Assembly (NCBI GenBank): GCA_014239735.1
Contig: JAAZYI010000010.1
Coordinates: 122,223 to 186,222, forward strand
Direction: 5' to 3'
From: Dehalococcoidia bacterium
Lineage (GTDB): Bacteria > Chloroflexota > Dehalococcoidia > Lucifugimonadales > Lucifugimonadaceae
DNA length: 64,000 nt
Both the position numbers and the translations under genes were made by a program. Under the pieces are notes generated by a model that worked only from the letters and a program-made list of their open reading frames with translations, searched no databases and was not told where the DNA came from. Positions 43,615-51,836 of this stretch are shown here, one piece after another; the first letter of the stretch is position 1; each line of letters begins with the position of its first letter.

Positions 43615-44238
43615 TTATTCAGGTAGAGCAGATGAAATATTCTCTACGAAATCGGCTGTATCATTTTCATCTTCAGTTGTAAGAGGTTCTGCCATAATAA
43701 CTAGATTTCCAAAAATTTTATAATGAGTATAAAGAGGCTCTCTTCTTACACAAGTTTTATCAGGTGTATTATTTATAGTTTCATTCTTTCCTATAAATAT
43801 ACTAGTTTTATTAGTTAACAATGTTCCATTTAATCCGAAATTAGATTCAAAAGGTGAATGCAGTTTTAATCCTCCTCTTCCAGAAACTCCAACTCCTGGC
43901 TTATGTCCTCTACAGACAAGCTTCTCTACATTCGGACCATGACCGATATTTTTTTCTACGATCTCTATTTTCTCTGTTTGTTCTTTTGCAGCATTAAGTC
44001 CACTCGATTTAGCAAGTTCAATAGAAGGATACATTATGAATGCTACTTCTCGTCCTTTAAAGAATCCCCAAATTGAATCGGTAGAATCTTGGAAGTTAGT
44101 TTCGAAGTTTCCTCTTACTTTTAAACCTGAAGATGTTACTTCTTCAAGAGTAAAAACTTTAGTTGATTCTCTTTCACTACCGACAGAAGAACAACTAATT
44201 AAAGTAAGCAAAGATATAATGAATATTAAATACTTCAT
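43615..44238 (-). CDS. lipoprotein of a local paralogous family
   Basis: The start is placed at ATG 44238, which gives an immediate signal MKYLIFIISLLTLISCSS; an upstream in-frame ATG would bury it behind 27 residues. The 207-residue protein contains GFFKGREVAFIMYPSIELAKSSG and HYKIFGNLVIMAEP, like the lipoproteins at 35567 and 46634, with a ~60-residue insert between them. The function is unknown. Confidence 0.75.
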   Translation of the reverse strand: MKYLIFIISLLTLISCSSVGSERESTKVFTLEEVTSSGLKVRGNFETNFQDSTDSIWGFFKGREVAFIMYPSIELAKSSGLNAAKEQTEKIEIVEKNIGHGPNVEKLVCRGHKPGVGVSGRGGLKLHSPFESNFGLNGTLLTNKTSIFIGKNETINNTPDKTCVRREPLYTHYKIFGNLVIMAEPLTTEDENDTADFVENISSALPE

Positions 44239-44395
44239 AATTAGGTTATTTATAACATCTAGCCTATCTTGTTTCAATGGATAAAGGGGAATTGTTGCCA
44301 CATTCTGTTCAAGATCCATAATATTGATATGGAATAAGTTTAAATAAGTTAAAATATAATTTAGAATTACATTAAAGAATTAGTAAAGGGTAAGT

Positions 44396-45238
44396 ATGAT
44401 TTCAGGTGGATTTGGCACTAAGATTTCAAACACATTTAAAATGATGAAATCTTGTTTAGATGTTTTAAAAAAAGATAAAGAATTAATTCTTTTTCCTGTT
44501 TTTGCAGCTATTTCAGTAATTGCACTTCTAGGAGTAATGATTTCTTCTGGTGCAATTAATATCAATGAACTGCAAGGTGAGCAAGAACCATCATCAGCTT
44601 TGCCTTATATAGTTTTAATATTCTTGGCTAATTTCTTTATAGTATTTTTTAATTCGGCTCTTGTTTCAGCAGCATTAGAAAGATTAAGAGGCGGGGACCC
44701 AAATGTTAGTTCAGGGCTCTCTCATGCTTTAAAACACATTCATCATATTTTTTTCTGGTCAATAATTGTAACTATTGTGGCTATTTTAATAGCAATAATT
44801 AGAGGAGATAGGAGAGAAAGAAGTATCATGAGAGAGCTTTTTGCTAGCTTTTTGCAGGCAGGCTGGGCAATGATGACTTTCTTTGTTGTACCGATAATTG
44901 TTTCAGAAAATCAAGGTCCAATTAGTGCTATGAAAAGATCAACAAGTTTATTCAAGCAAACTTGGGGAGATCAGGTAATAGCAAACTTTGGTTTTGGGAT
45001 TTTTCAATTATTTGGGATCATAATAAGCGTAGGCATTGGCTGGTTTTTTGGACTATTTAGTCAGACGCTAGGAATTGCGTTAGGCGGATTATTTGCAGCA
45101 GCGTCTGTTGCGATGGTTTATACATTGGAAGGAATCTATAAAGCTGCACTTTATGAATTTGCATTGGGAGAAAAGCCTTTAGAATTCCAGCAAGAAGATT
45201 TAAGGACAGCATACAGATCTAAAGCGCTAGCTTATTGA
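44396..45238 (+). CDS. DUF6159-like multi-pass membrane protein
   Basis: A 280-residue protein with about six helices, a cytosolic basic start, and a conserved stretch RSTSLFKQTWGDQVIANFGFGIFQLFG followed by a Gly-rich helix and ALYEFALGEKP. I recall this pattern as DUF6159; no function is established. GGG at 44390 serves as a weak ribosome site. It is 5 bases from the next gene, probably an operon. Confidence 0.72.
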   Translation: MISGGFGTKISNTFKMMKSCLDVLKKDKELILFPVFAAISVIALLGVMISSGAININELQGEQEPSSALPYIVLIFLANFFIVFFNSALVSAALERLRGGDPNVSSGLSHALKHIHHIFFWSIIVTIVAILIAIIRGDRRERSIMRELFASFLQAGWAMMTFFVVPIIVSENQGPISAMKRSTSLFKQTWGDQVIANFGFGIFQLFGIIISVGIGWFFGLFSQTLGIALGGLFAAASVAMVYTLEGIYKAALYEFALGEKPLEFQQEDLRTAYRSKALAY

Positions 45239-45243
45239 TATAA

Positions 45244-46482
45244 ATGAGTAAATTTGATTGTGACAAATTATTATCTTTAGGTGAATTTATCTCCAAGGAA
45301 TATGTTCCAAAATATTTCCCTGGATTTTCCATATCAATTTATGAAGATAATAAAGAAAGTTACTATTTTCAGTCTGAATATTTAGATAAAGATCAGTCTA
45401 GATCTTTTTCAAAGGATACAATTTTTAGGATTTTTTCCATGACCAAACCTATTGTTTCTACAGCTGCAATGCAGTTGTACGAAAGAGGAAGATTTAATTT
45501 AAATGATCCTGTTAGTAAGTATATTCCTGAATGGAATGATATTAAGGTTTATAAGTCAGGGGCAAATGGTAATTTTCAAATTGAAGAACCTAAAAGAGAT
45601 ATGCAAATGACTGACCTGTTCACTCATACTTCAGGCCTAACTTATGGTCTTCAGAAACAAACCCCTGTGGACAAAGAATATGTAAGAATAGGAATTGAAA
45701 ATGTGGTAGATTCTAGAGGCCCTAATGGTGCCCTTAGCTCAAATGAGATAATTAATTTGTTATCTAATATTCCTTTAGAATTTTCTGCAGGTGATCATTA
45801 CAATTATTCACTTTCTATAGATATATTAGGGTTCATTATTGAAAGAATTTCAGATATTTCACTTGAAGAATACTTGAGCAATAATATTTTTGGTCCGCTT
45901 GGCATGATAGATACATCTTTTTATTTAAGTGCAGAAAAAAAGGATAGATTTGCTCCATGCTATAGATGGAATATCAAAAAAGACTCTTATGAAAAATTGG
46001 TTAATGATAAAAATTCAAAAATAAAGGATATAGATTTTTTTAATAAACCAGCCTGCTTTTCTGGTGGCGGAGGCTTACTATCAACAATTGAAGATTATCA
46101 AAAATTTGGATCTGAATTATTAAATTCTAAATTAGATAGAAATGATTTATTAGTTTCTAAAAAAACTGTAGATCTTATGATGAGCAATCACCTTCCAAAT
46201 AATCTTGACATGACTCAATTATCAAAATTTCCATTAGCAGGAGAGGAATATTATAGGGGAGTTGGTTATGGTTTGGGAGGCTCGATAGTTGTTGATCCAT
46301 CTGCAAATCCTAATAATAGTTTTAAAGGTGATTTTGGATGGGGTGGAGCAGCTAATACATTATTTTTTGTTAGCCCAACTAATGGATTCTCAGTTGTATT
46401 TATGACTCAAGTTTTAGAATCAGAAGAAACAAGAAGATTAAGTAAAGATATAAGAACTATAATTAGAGAATCTTTAATTTAA
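45244..46482 (+). CDS. class C beta-lactamase-fold serine hydrolase
   Basis: A 412-residue protein without a signal peptide. The SxxK motif is S65-M-T-K68 in FRIFSMTKPI. LFTHTSGLTYG and FSAGDHYNYSLSIDILG give the Tyr motif (Y189). GGGGLLSTIEDYQKFG and GWGGAANTLFFV follow. EstB-like esterases and transpeptidase-like hydrolases share this layout; cytosolic location suggests esterase activity. Confidence 0.88.
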   Translation: MSKFDCDKLLSLGEFISKEYVPKYFPGFSISIYEDNKESYYFQSEYLDKDQSRSFSKDTIFRIFSMTKPIVSTAAMQLYERGRFNLNDPVSKYIPEWNDIKVYKSGANGNFQIEEPKRDMQMTDLFTHTSGLTYGLQKQTPVDKEYVRIGIENVVDSRGPNGALSSNEIINLLSNIPLEFSAGDHYNYSLSIDILGFIIERISDISLEEYLSNNIFGPLGMIDTSFYLSAEKKDRFAPCYRWNIKKDSYEKLVNDKNSKIKDIDFFNKPACFSGGGGLLSTIEDYQKFGSELLNSKLDRNDLLVSKKTVDLMMSNHLPNNLDMTQLSKFPLAGEEYYRGVGYGLGGSIVVDPSANPNNSFKGDFGWGGAANTLFFVSPTNGFSVVFMTQVLESEETRRLSKDIRTIIRESLI

Positions 46483-46491
46483 GATCTAGTC

Positions 46492-46572
46492 ATGAATATA
46501 TTCAACAAGAATAATCTAATTATTTTTATAATAGGAATTGCAACATTTTTAATCCTTATTTATGTATTTTAA
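46492..46572 (+). CDS. 26-residue hydrophobic peptide (possible)
   Basis: ATG 46492 opens MNIFNKNN followed by a hydrophobic run LIIFIIGIATFLILIYVF to a TAA. There is no clear ribosome site. It resembles the tiny one-helix peptides at 5282 and 39749, which is the main reason to list it. Confidence 0.3.
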   Translation: MNIFNKNNLIIFIIGIATFLILIYVF

Positions 46573-46633
46573 TTCGAATAAATGGATCTTTATAAAATAT
46601 TAATTTAGTATTTATGTGTAGGTTTTATTAATT

Positions 46634-47155
46634 ATGTATCTAAAAACTTTAATTTTAATAATAGCTTTAAGTTGTATCACTACTTTAAGTTGTGCGGATA
46701 GCGCTGATTCAAGTCTTTCTTCAGGAGATGAAGGAATTGTTACATCAAGAGTAGTCAATGAAAGCAAGATTTACTCAATTTCTGCATTTGAAGAAGCAGG
46801 TCTAAAGAAACCTAAATCTTTAAAAGCAGATGCTGTGGATAAAAAAACAGGAGAGAAAATTACACCTGAAGCAACAGAAGTTCACCTTGGATTTTTTAAA
46901 AGCTCTTTAGGGCCAAAAGATGTAGAAGTAAGATTTTACAAATCTCATTCTGATGCGCTAACTTATGGGGTTACTACTGCAGAAAAAACAATCAATACAG
47001 TCATAGCTTTTACTAATGCTTTAATAGAAGTAAAAAGCTCTGAATCTGCAACTTCTTCTGCTGGATATGGAGCTTACGTAGTTACTGGCAATGCTATTGT
47101 GATTTGCCAAGGACAGATTGAAGTATGTGACGAATTAATCGCGAATATTAAATAA
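46634..47155 (+). CDS. lipoprotein of a local paralogous family
   Basis: A 173-residue lipoprotein (signal ending TTLSC). It has LGFFKSSLGPKDVEVRFYKS, DALTYGVTTAEKTI and YVVTGNAIVICQGQIEVCDELI, matching the GFxK...RFYxS...GN(x)xVxC frame of the lipoproteins at 35567 and 43615. The function is unknown. Confidence 0.75.
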   Translation: MYLKTLILIIALSCITTLSCADSADSSLSSGDEGIVTSRVVNESKIYSISAFEEAGLKKPKSLKADAVDKKTGEKITPEATEVHLGFFKSSLGPKDVEVRFYKSHSDALTYGVTTAEKTINTVIAFTNALIEVKSSESATSSAGYGAYVVTGNAIVICQGQIEVCDELIANIK

Positions 47156-47181
47156 ATTAATGCGTTGCAAGCTTAATTAAT

Positions 47182-48336
47182 TTATTTAGAATTTAATTTC
47201 CATAAGCTTGAATTTTTCTCATCTGATATTAAAAATATCTCACCTTTAGAATTTGCATCCACATCCCTGATTCTTCCAATTCTATCTTTAAGAATGATCA
47301 CTTTGTTGTTAACTTTTCCATCTTCGAATTCTAATTTTATTAGCATTTTGAATTTTAAAGATGTGACAATTAGGTCTCCATTCCAGTCTGAGAATTCCTT
47401 GCCTTTATAAAAAATAATATCGCTTGGCGCTATAGATGGAACCCAAGATAAAATAGGCTTATAGAATTGATCATTAAAAGAATCCCCTTCTCCAATTTTA
47501 GATCCCAAATAGTTTGTTCCTCCCCATCCAATTTCATTCCATCCATAATTTTTTTTAGCATCAACTAAGCCAATAAAATCACCACCTTTGGCGCCATGAT
47601 TACTTATATAGACTTTATTATCATTTGATAATGCCATACCTTGAGGGTTCCTTACTCCTACCATAAATATTTCTGGTAGTGCACCTTTATTTTTAGAATA
47701 AGGATTTTCAGGAATTGTGCCATCTAAGTTAATTCTTATTATGCTCCCGGCATGTGAATCTAATTCTTGAGCTACATCTCCTTGCCCTCTCTCTCCAATT
47801 GAAGCATAAATATGATCATCTTTTATTATTATCCTGGAGCCAAAATGCTTTCCGTCCGAATAGAAAGGTTTGGCGACAAATAATATTTCAAAATCATCCA
47901 AATCATTAAATGGACTTATAAATTTACCCCTTCCAATTGCGGTAGTATATTTCTTTTGATCATTTTTAATTGTGAACGAAACATAGAGATAGTCATTGTG
48001 CTTTATTACGTCTAGCAGGCCCCCCTGGCCATGCTGCACTGAAGGAATTTGGTGATCTATTTCAGAGACGGTTTCACTTGAAAGATTAACTAGTGATAAT
48101 TTGCCATTTTTTTCTGTAATTACTATTTCATTATCATTAATAAAATCAAATCCCCATGGGCTATCGAAAGATTTATTTAGATTTATTTTGTTTAGCAGAG
48201 TATGAGATTCATCTAACTCATAATCCTTATAATTATCAATTATATTTTCATTAATAATTACTTGATTTTCTACTATTTCTGGGGAACACCCAATCAGAAA
48301 AATAATATAAATTGGTATAAATATTTTCATATTCAT
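47182..48336 (-). CDS. PQQ-dependent aldose/glucose dehydrogenase-like lipoprotein
   Basis: A 384-residue lipoprotein (signal IFLIGC). The soluble GDH/YliI beta-propeller is shown by SFDSPWGFDFI, SVQHGQGGLLDV, HFGSRIII, SIGERGQGDVAQELDSHAGS and MVGVRNPQGMAL. Family members oxidise aldoses with PQQ in the periplasm or at the surface. PQQ synthesis genes are not in the window. Confidence 0.87.
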   Translation of the reverse strand: MNMKIFIPIYIIFLIGCSPEIVENQVIINENIIDNYKDYELDESHTLLNKINLNKSFDSPWGFDFINDNEIVITEKNGKLSLVNLSSETVSEIDHQIPSVQHGQGGLLDVIKHNDYLYVSFTIKNDQKKYTTAIGRGKFISPFNDLDDFEILFVAKPFYSDGKHFGSRIIIKDDHIYASIGERGQGDVAQELDSHAGSIIRINLDGTIPENPYSKNKGALPEIFMVGVRNPQGMALSNDNKVYISNHGAKGGDFIGLVDAKKNYGWNEIGWGGTNYLGSKIGEGDSFNDQFYKPILSWVPSIAPSDIIFYKGKEFSDWNGDLIVTSLKFKMLIKLEFEDGKVNNKVIILKDRIGRIRDVDANSKGEIFLISDEKNSSLWKLNSK

Positions 48337-48407
48337 AGTTATTTGTTTGTTTAAATTTAATTATATAAGATTAATTTACTTATAAAAAATTATATTTGGA
48401 GGTAATT

Positions 48408-49055
48408 ATGGGTACATTGGATGCAAAAAAAATGGCCGGGTATTGTTTAATGCTTGGTCCTATTATTGCGCTTATTGCTTATTTTATTCAACCTGGAGGA
48501 GTTCTTGGTATTGGAGGCACACCTGATCCAACAAATTCAGCAGAAGTTATGAAGGTTATAAGTGACAATTCCGCTCTGGGAATTATCACTAGCTTGTTGG
48601 TTCCTATAGGTTTAATCACATTAATTTCAGGATTGATGTATTTTGTTCAATCAATGGAAGGCGGTAATGGCTATGCCATGGCTAGGACAGGATTGCCATT
48701 TGCATTTGTTGCAGTTATTGGATGGACTATTGCTAGCGGATTTACAGCTGGAGTTGCATCTGGAGTTGCTACAAGCGAAGCTATGGCGCAGGCATTTTTT
48801 GGAATTAACATTCCAGCCACAGCACTTTTTGGTGTGGGAGGAGTATTTATTGCTTTGGGAGCATCAACTAGAGAAGAATTGAATTCTACTTTATCTCTAG
48901 GAGCAGCTCTTGCTGCAACTGTGGTATTTATAACTGCATTTATAGTTCCTTTTGCTCCAGATCAAGCAAATACAATTAATATTGCAACTGGATTGTGTTT
49001 TATTATTTACACAATATGGTCAATAATTATTGGCAGAGGCATGATCAGAGGGTAA
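48408..49055 (+). CDS. six-helix hydrophobic membrane protein, unknown
   Basis: GGAGGT at 48399-48404 lies 3 bases before the ATG at 48408, so I start there and not at the in-frame TTG at 48396; this gives 215 residues, MGTLDAKKMAGY onward. Six Ala/Gly/Ile-rich helices are visible. It resembles DUF4386-like hypothetical proteins only loosely. It ends at a terminator shared with the convergent gene. Confidence 0.7.
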   Translation: MGTLDAKKMAGYCLMLGPIIALIAYFIQPGGVLGIGGTPDPTNSAEVMKVISDNSALGIITSLLVPIGLITLISGLMYFVQSMEGGNGYAMARTGLPFAFVAVIGWTIASGFTAGVASGVATSEAMAQAFFGINIPATALFGVGGVFIALGASTREELNSTLSLGAALAATVVFITAFIVPFAPDQANTINIATGLCFIIYTIWSIIIGRGMIRG

Positions 49056-49093
49056 TTTTACATAACTATATTTTTAGATATGTGATTAATAGA

Positions 49094-49122
49094 GAGGAAA
49101 TTGAAATTATTTCAATTTCCTC
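49094..49122. terminator. bidirectional terminator between convergent genes
   Basis: A perfect 13-bp inverted repeat (GAGGAAATTGAAA with TTTCAATTTCCTC) around the loop TTA. The stop codon of the minus-strand gene lies within the 3' arm. There are A and T tracts in the stem itself but no long U run after it. Confidence 0.6.
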
Positions 49123-50464
49123 TAAACATTTGAAGCATTGTGGCGCCAACCGTTACAACAAGACCAATCATAGCTAGTGTAGTTGGATCCTTAAGCCTCT
49201 CTTGCATCCCTCCTTGGGTTTCATTGCAATTAATCTCAGACCCTATTTCTATATTTCCAAAAAGGCCTCTAGATTCCTCTTCATTTTCAATAAAACATTT
49301 TTCGTCGGGTTGAAAAAAATCGTCACGACCTCCTGAACCATCCATGCTTTTCATCATTTCTCTTTGTTGTTCCATTCTCTCCATATCCATCTCCATCTCC
49401 ATCTCCATCCTTTCTCTCTCCATCTCCATCCTTTCTCTCTCCATCTCCATATCCATCTCTTGTCTTAGCCTATTTTCTTCCTCTCGAGATAAATCTTGTC
49501 TGTTTCGAAATTCCATCTCCATCTTATCTCTTTCACGTCTTTGTTCTTCCTCTAACCTTCTCATTTCATTTTCAAGTTCATTTTGCTTAATGCGCCTCTC
49601 CTCATCAACATCACTCATTTCATTATTAAATTCATTTTGCTTAATGCGTCTCTCCTCATCAAAATCACTCATTTCATTTTTTGTGCCTCCCGAATTCGCC
49701 TTAGTACCTTGCGAGCCTGATCTAGAACCCTTTTTAGGAAAAGGCCCCCAATCGAAAGAGCTTATAGACGCATCCATAGAGGAAGGAGTAACATTAAAAG
49801 GAGGATTGTCTTGTCCTCTGTGAATATCCATTGCTGCAATTTTCCAAGTGTCATTTGTAGTCATTCTAAGAAAAGCCAGTACTTCTTGTGATCTTTCGGG
49901 GCCAAATTTAGGGTTCTTTGCTGCAATATTGCCAGGCAGTTTATCGGTAAGTCTTCCGCCTCCGGACCCATCTAAGTTTGTCCATCTTATAGTTGGTCTT
50001 CCATCCTTTATTTGCACAAACGCAATTACAGGAAGACCATTTGCATTTGGATACCAATTTCTTCCTTTATAAAATTCAGGATCATCGCCCTGCTTCGCCA
50101 TCATTTCATTTGACTTACCAGTTTGTCTGTCCTTGACCCATATTCGGTTTATTTTATTGTTGGCCCCATTTGGGCCAGCTCTATTTGTAGCAAAAACTAA
50201 ATATCTACCGTCTTTACTATAGGAGGGTCGTTTTACATCATTCTCCACTTCCACTCCATCCCACACTGCAAGACTAGACTGCTCATTAAGATCTGCCCCG
50301 TAAAGATCACCTTTCATAAATGGATCTTTCGACCATATGCTCCACTTTCCTTCTTGGTTTGACTGAAAGGCAATCAATCCATTGTCTCCCCAGTCTGGAT
50401 GTCTTTGGTCATTGTAAAAGGTAATTGGCCATGGATCATTTACATCGGGATTATCTATATTCAT
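49112..50464 (-). CDS. PD40/TolB-like protein, C-terminal part after an in-frame TGA
   Basis: This 450-residue frame continues, without a shift, the one at 50516-50785; only a TGA at 50518-50516 separates them. Residues 1-230 are WD40-like PD40 blades (RPSYSKDGRYLVFATNRAG, GNIAAKNPKFGPERSQEVLAFLR). A low-complexity Glu/Met/Arg coiled coil follows (about 265-375) with an 18-residue tandem repeat. A C-terminal helix AMIGLVVTVGATMLQMF probably crosses the membrane. An ATG at 50464 with AGGG upstream could allow reinitiation, but the product would lack the signal peptide. Confidence 0.6.
   Translation of the reverse strand: MNIDNPDVNDPWPITFYNDQRHPDWGDNGLIAFQSNQEGKWSIWSKDPFMKGDLYGADLNEQSSLAVWDGVEVENDVKRPSYSKDGRYLVFATNRAGPNGANNKINRIWVKDRQTGKSNEMMAKQGDDPEFYKGRNWYPNANGLPVIAFVQIKDGRPTIRWTNLDGSGGGRLTDKLPGNIAAKNPKFGPERSQEVLAFLRMTTNDTWKIAAMDIHRGQDNPPFNVTPSSMDASISSFDWGPFPKKGSRSGSQGTKANSGGTKNEMSDFDEERRIKQNEFNNEMSDVDEERRIKQNELENEMRRLEEEQRRERDKMEMEFRNRQDLSREEENRLRQEMDMEMERERMEMERERMEMEMEMDMERMEQQREMMKSMDGSGGRDDFFQPDEKCFIENEEESRGLFGNIEIGSEINCNETQGGMQERLKDPTTLAMIGLVVTVGATMLQMFRGN
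49376..49456. repeat. low-complexity Met/Glu codon repeat
   Basis: On the plus strand CCATCTCCATCTCCATC and CTTTCTCTCTCCATCTCCATC recur, encoding MEMERERMEMEMEMDMERM on the minus strand. The long open frame on the plus strand here is a by-product of this composition. Confidence 0.7.
49577..49684. repeat. 54-base tandem repeat (two copies)
   Basis: Two near-identical 54-base units starting at 49577 and 49631 encode the 18-residue repeats NEMSDVDEERRIKQNELE and NEMSDFDEERRIKQNEFN of the coiled-coil region. Confidence 0.75.
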
Positions 50465-50515
50465 TATCCCTATTCTCCACTCTCCTTCTCTATCATGTGC
50501 AAAAGCAACATATTG

Positions 50516-50785
50516 TCAATCTGGCGATATGGCAGGATCAATTTCGTTATAATCTGTATCAGTGAGGTGGCGTATATTACCTCCGTTTGCATCCATTACC
50601 CAAAGATCATGGTTAGATCTGTCTTTTAATTTGACCGAAAATACCATTCTTCCATCTAGGGCAGGCTTATCAAAGAATTGAACTCGATCATCTTTGATTT
50701 CAAATTGGTGGGCTTGGGCAGAAAATGAGGGAGTAAATAATAACCCTAGAAAAATTATAAATATATATTTAAATATGCTCCCCAT
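50516..50785 (-). pseudogene. N-terminal part of the PD40/TolB-like gene, ended by in-frame TGA
   Basis: An 89-residue frame with a signal peptide (FLGLLFTPSFSAQAHQ) and the first propeller blade: LWVMDANGGNIRHLTDTDYNEIDPAISPD, then TGA. The next codons in the same frame read QYVAFAHDREGEWRIGIM. The family consensus at this point is SPDGxxVAF, so a GGA glycine codon has become TGA. The full gene would be 49112-50785 (557 residues). A recent nonsense mutation, a sequencing error or readthrough are all possible. Confidence 0.75.
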
Positions 50786-50912
50786 ATTCTTAGTTTATAC
50801 AAAATTGACTCTTACTTCATGTTTAGTTGAGATTAGATAAGGAAATTTATTTAAGTTTTTGATAATATTTTTATCTCATCGTTTTATATATAATGTATAA
50901 TAAATATTTAAA

Positions 50913-51836
50913 ATGGCAGATATTAAACCTAAAATTAGCTTAGGCCTCCCCGTTTATAACGAATCAGAATTCCTTGATGAAACAATACTTTCATTAGAAA
51001 AACAGACTTATGAAAATATTGAAATCATTGCAATTGATAATGGATCTGATGATGACAGTTATGAAAAATTAGAAAAATATTCTCAAGGTGATAAAAGAAT
51101 AAAAATATTTAAAAATGATGAAAATATCGGACTCTCAAATAATTTTAATCTGATATTTAAAAAATCTACAGGAAAGTATTTTGTGTGGATAGGCGCACAT
51201 GATAGATACAATAGGAACTTCGTTGAAGAATTACTGAAAACAATTACAAGTTCAAAAAATATTTCGCTAGTTTTTTCAAACGTATCTAATATTGATAAAA
51301 ATAGTCAAACTATAAACCATAAAAAAAATACTGGATTTCAATTGTTGAACAATAATTCATTATTAAGATTATTGAAATTGCCTTGGATGATAAGAGGTAG
51401 CGGAGATATCGTAATGGGAATGTTTGATAGTGAGATATTAAAAAAGACAACACTTTTTTCTGATTCAGTACTTTGGGCTGATGTTTTCCTTATTTATCAG
51501 ATTTCAAAGTTAGGAAAAATTATTAGAGTTGATGAAGTTTTGCGTGACAGAAGATATTTTAGAGATGAAGAAGAACATTTTGAAACATGGGAATCAAAAT
51601 ATAAAAAACTAACTTCAAGATTTCGAAGTCCAAGAGAAATTGGAAATAGAAAGCCAGGCTTAAGTCTTTATTTCCCTGTTCTATTTATGTGCTGGAATAT
51701 ATTTTATGAACTTGGTATAAAAAAATTTTACAATCCAATAAACATCATAGTATCTATTTATTTAATAACAATTTTTTTATTGAAAAGAAGAGCAGCTCTT
51801 TGGATTGATATAAAAACTTATTTTTCGAAAAGCTAG
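50913..51836 (+). CDS. GT2 family glycosyltransferase
   Basis: A 307-residue GT-A glycosyltransferase: ISLGLPVYNESEFLDETILSLEKQ, IIAIDNGSDDDSYE, NIGLSNNFNLIFKKSTGKYFVWIGAHD, the last taking the place of the usual DDD motif. A C-terminal hydrophobic segment (about 270-295) may anchor it. A candidate promoter TTGACT (50805-50810) and TGAGAT (50828-50833) lies upstream. It probably acts in surface polysaccharide assembly. Confidence 0.88.
   Translation: MADIKPKISLGLPVYNESEFLDETILSLEKQTYENIEIIAIDNGSDDDSYEKLEKYSQGDKRIKIFKNDENIGLSNNFNLIFKKSTGKYFVWIGAHDRYNRNFVEELLKTITSSKNISLVFSNVSNIDKNSQTINHKKNTGFQLLNNNSLLRLLKLPWMIRGSGDIVMGMFDSEILKKTTLFSDSVLWADVFLIYQISKLGKIIRVDEVLRDRRYFRDEEEHFETWESKYKKLTSRFRSPREIGNRKPGLSLYFPVLFMCWNIFYELGIKKFYNPINIIVSIYLITIFLLKRRAALWIDIKTYFSKS

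Noticed and set aside
49344-49823. Plus-strand Ser/Ile-rich 159-codon frame
   Set aside because: It is the antisense shadow of the Met/Glu/Arg coiled-coil repeat of the minus-strand gene, with no start signals.
50516-50518. UGA recoded as glycine across the genome
   Set aside because: Several genes here end at TGA inside tight ATGA/TGATG overlaps, so UGA is a normal stop.
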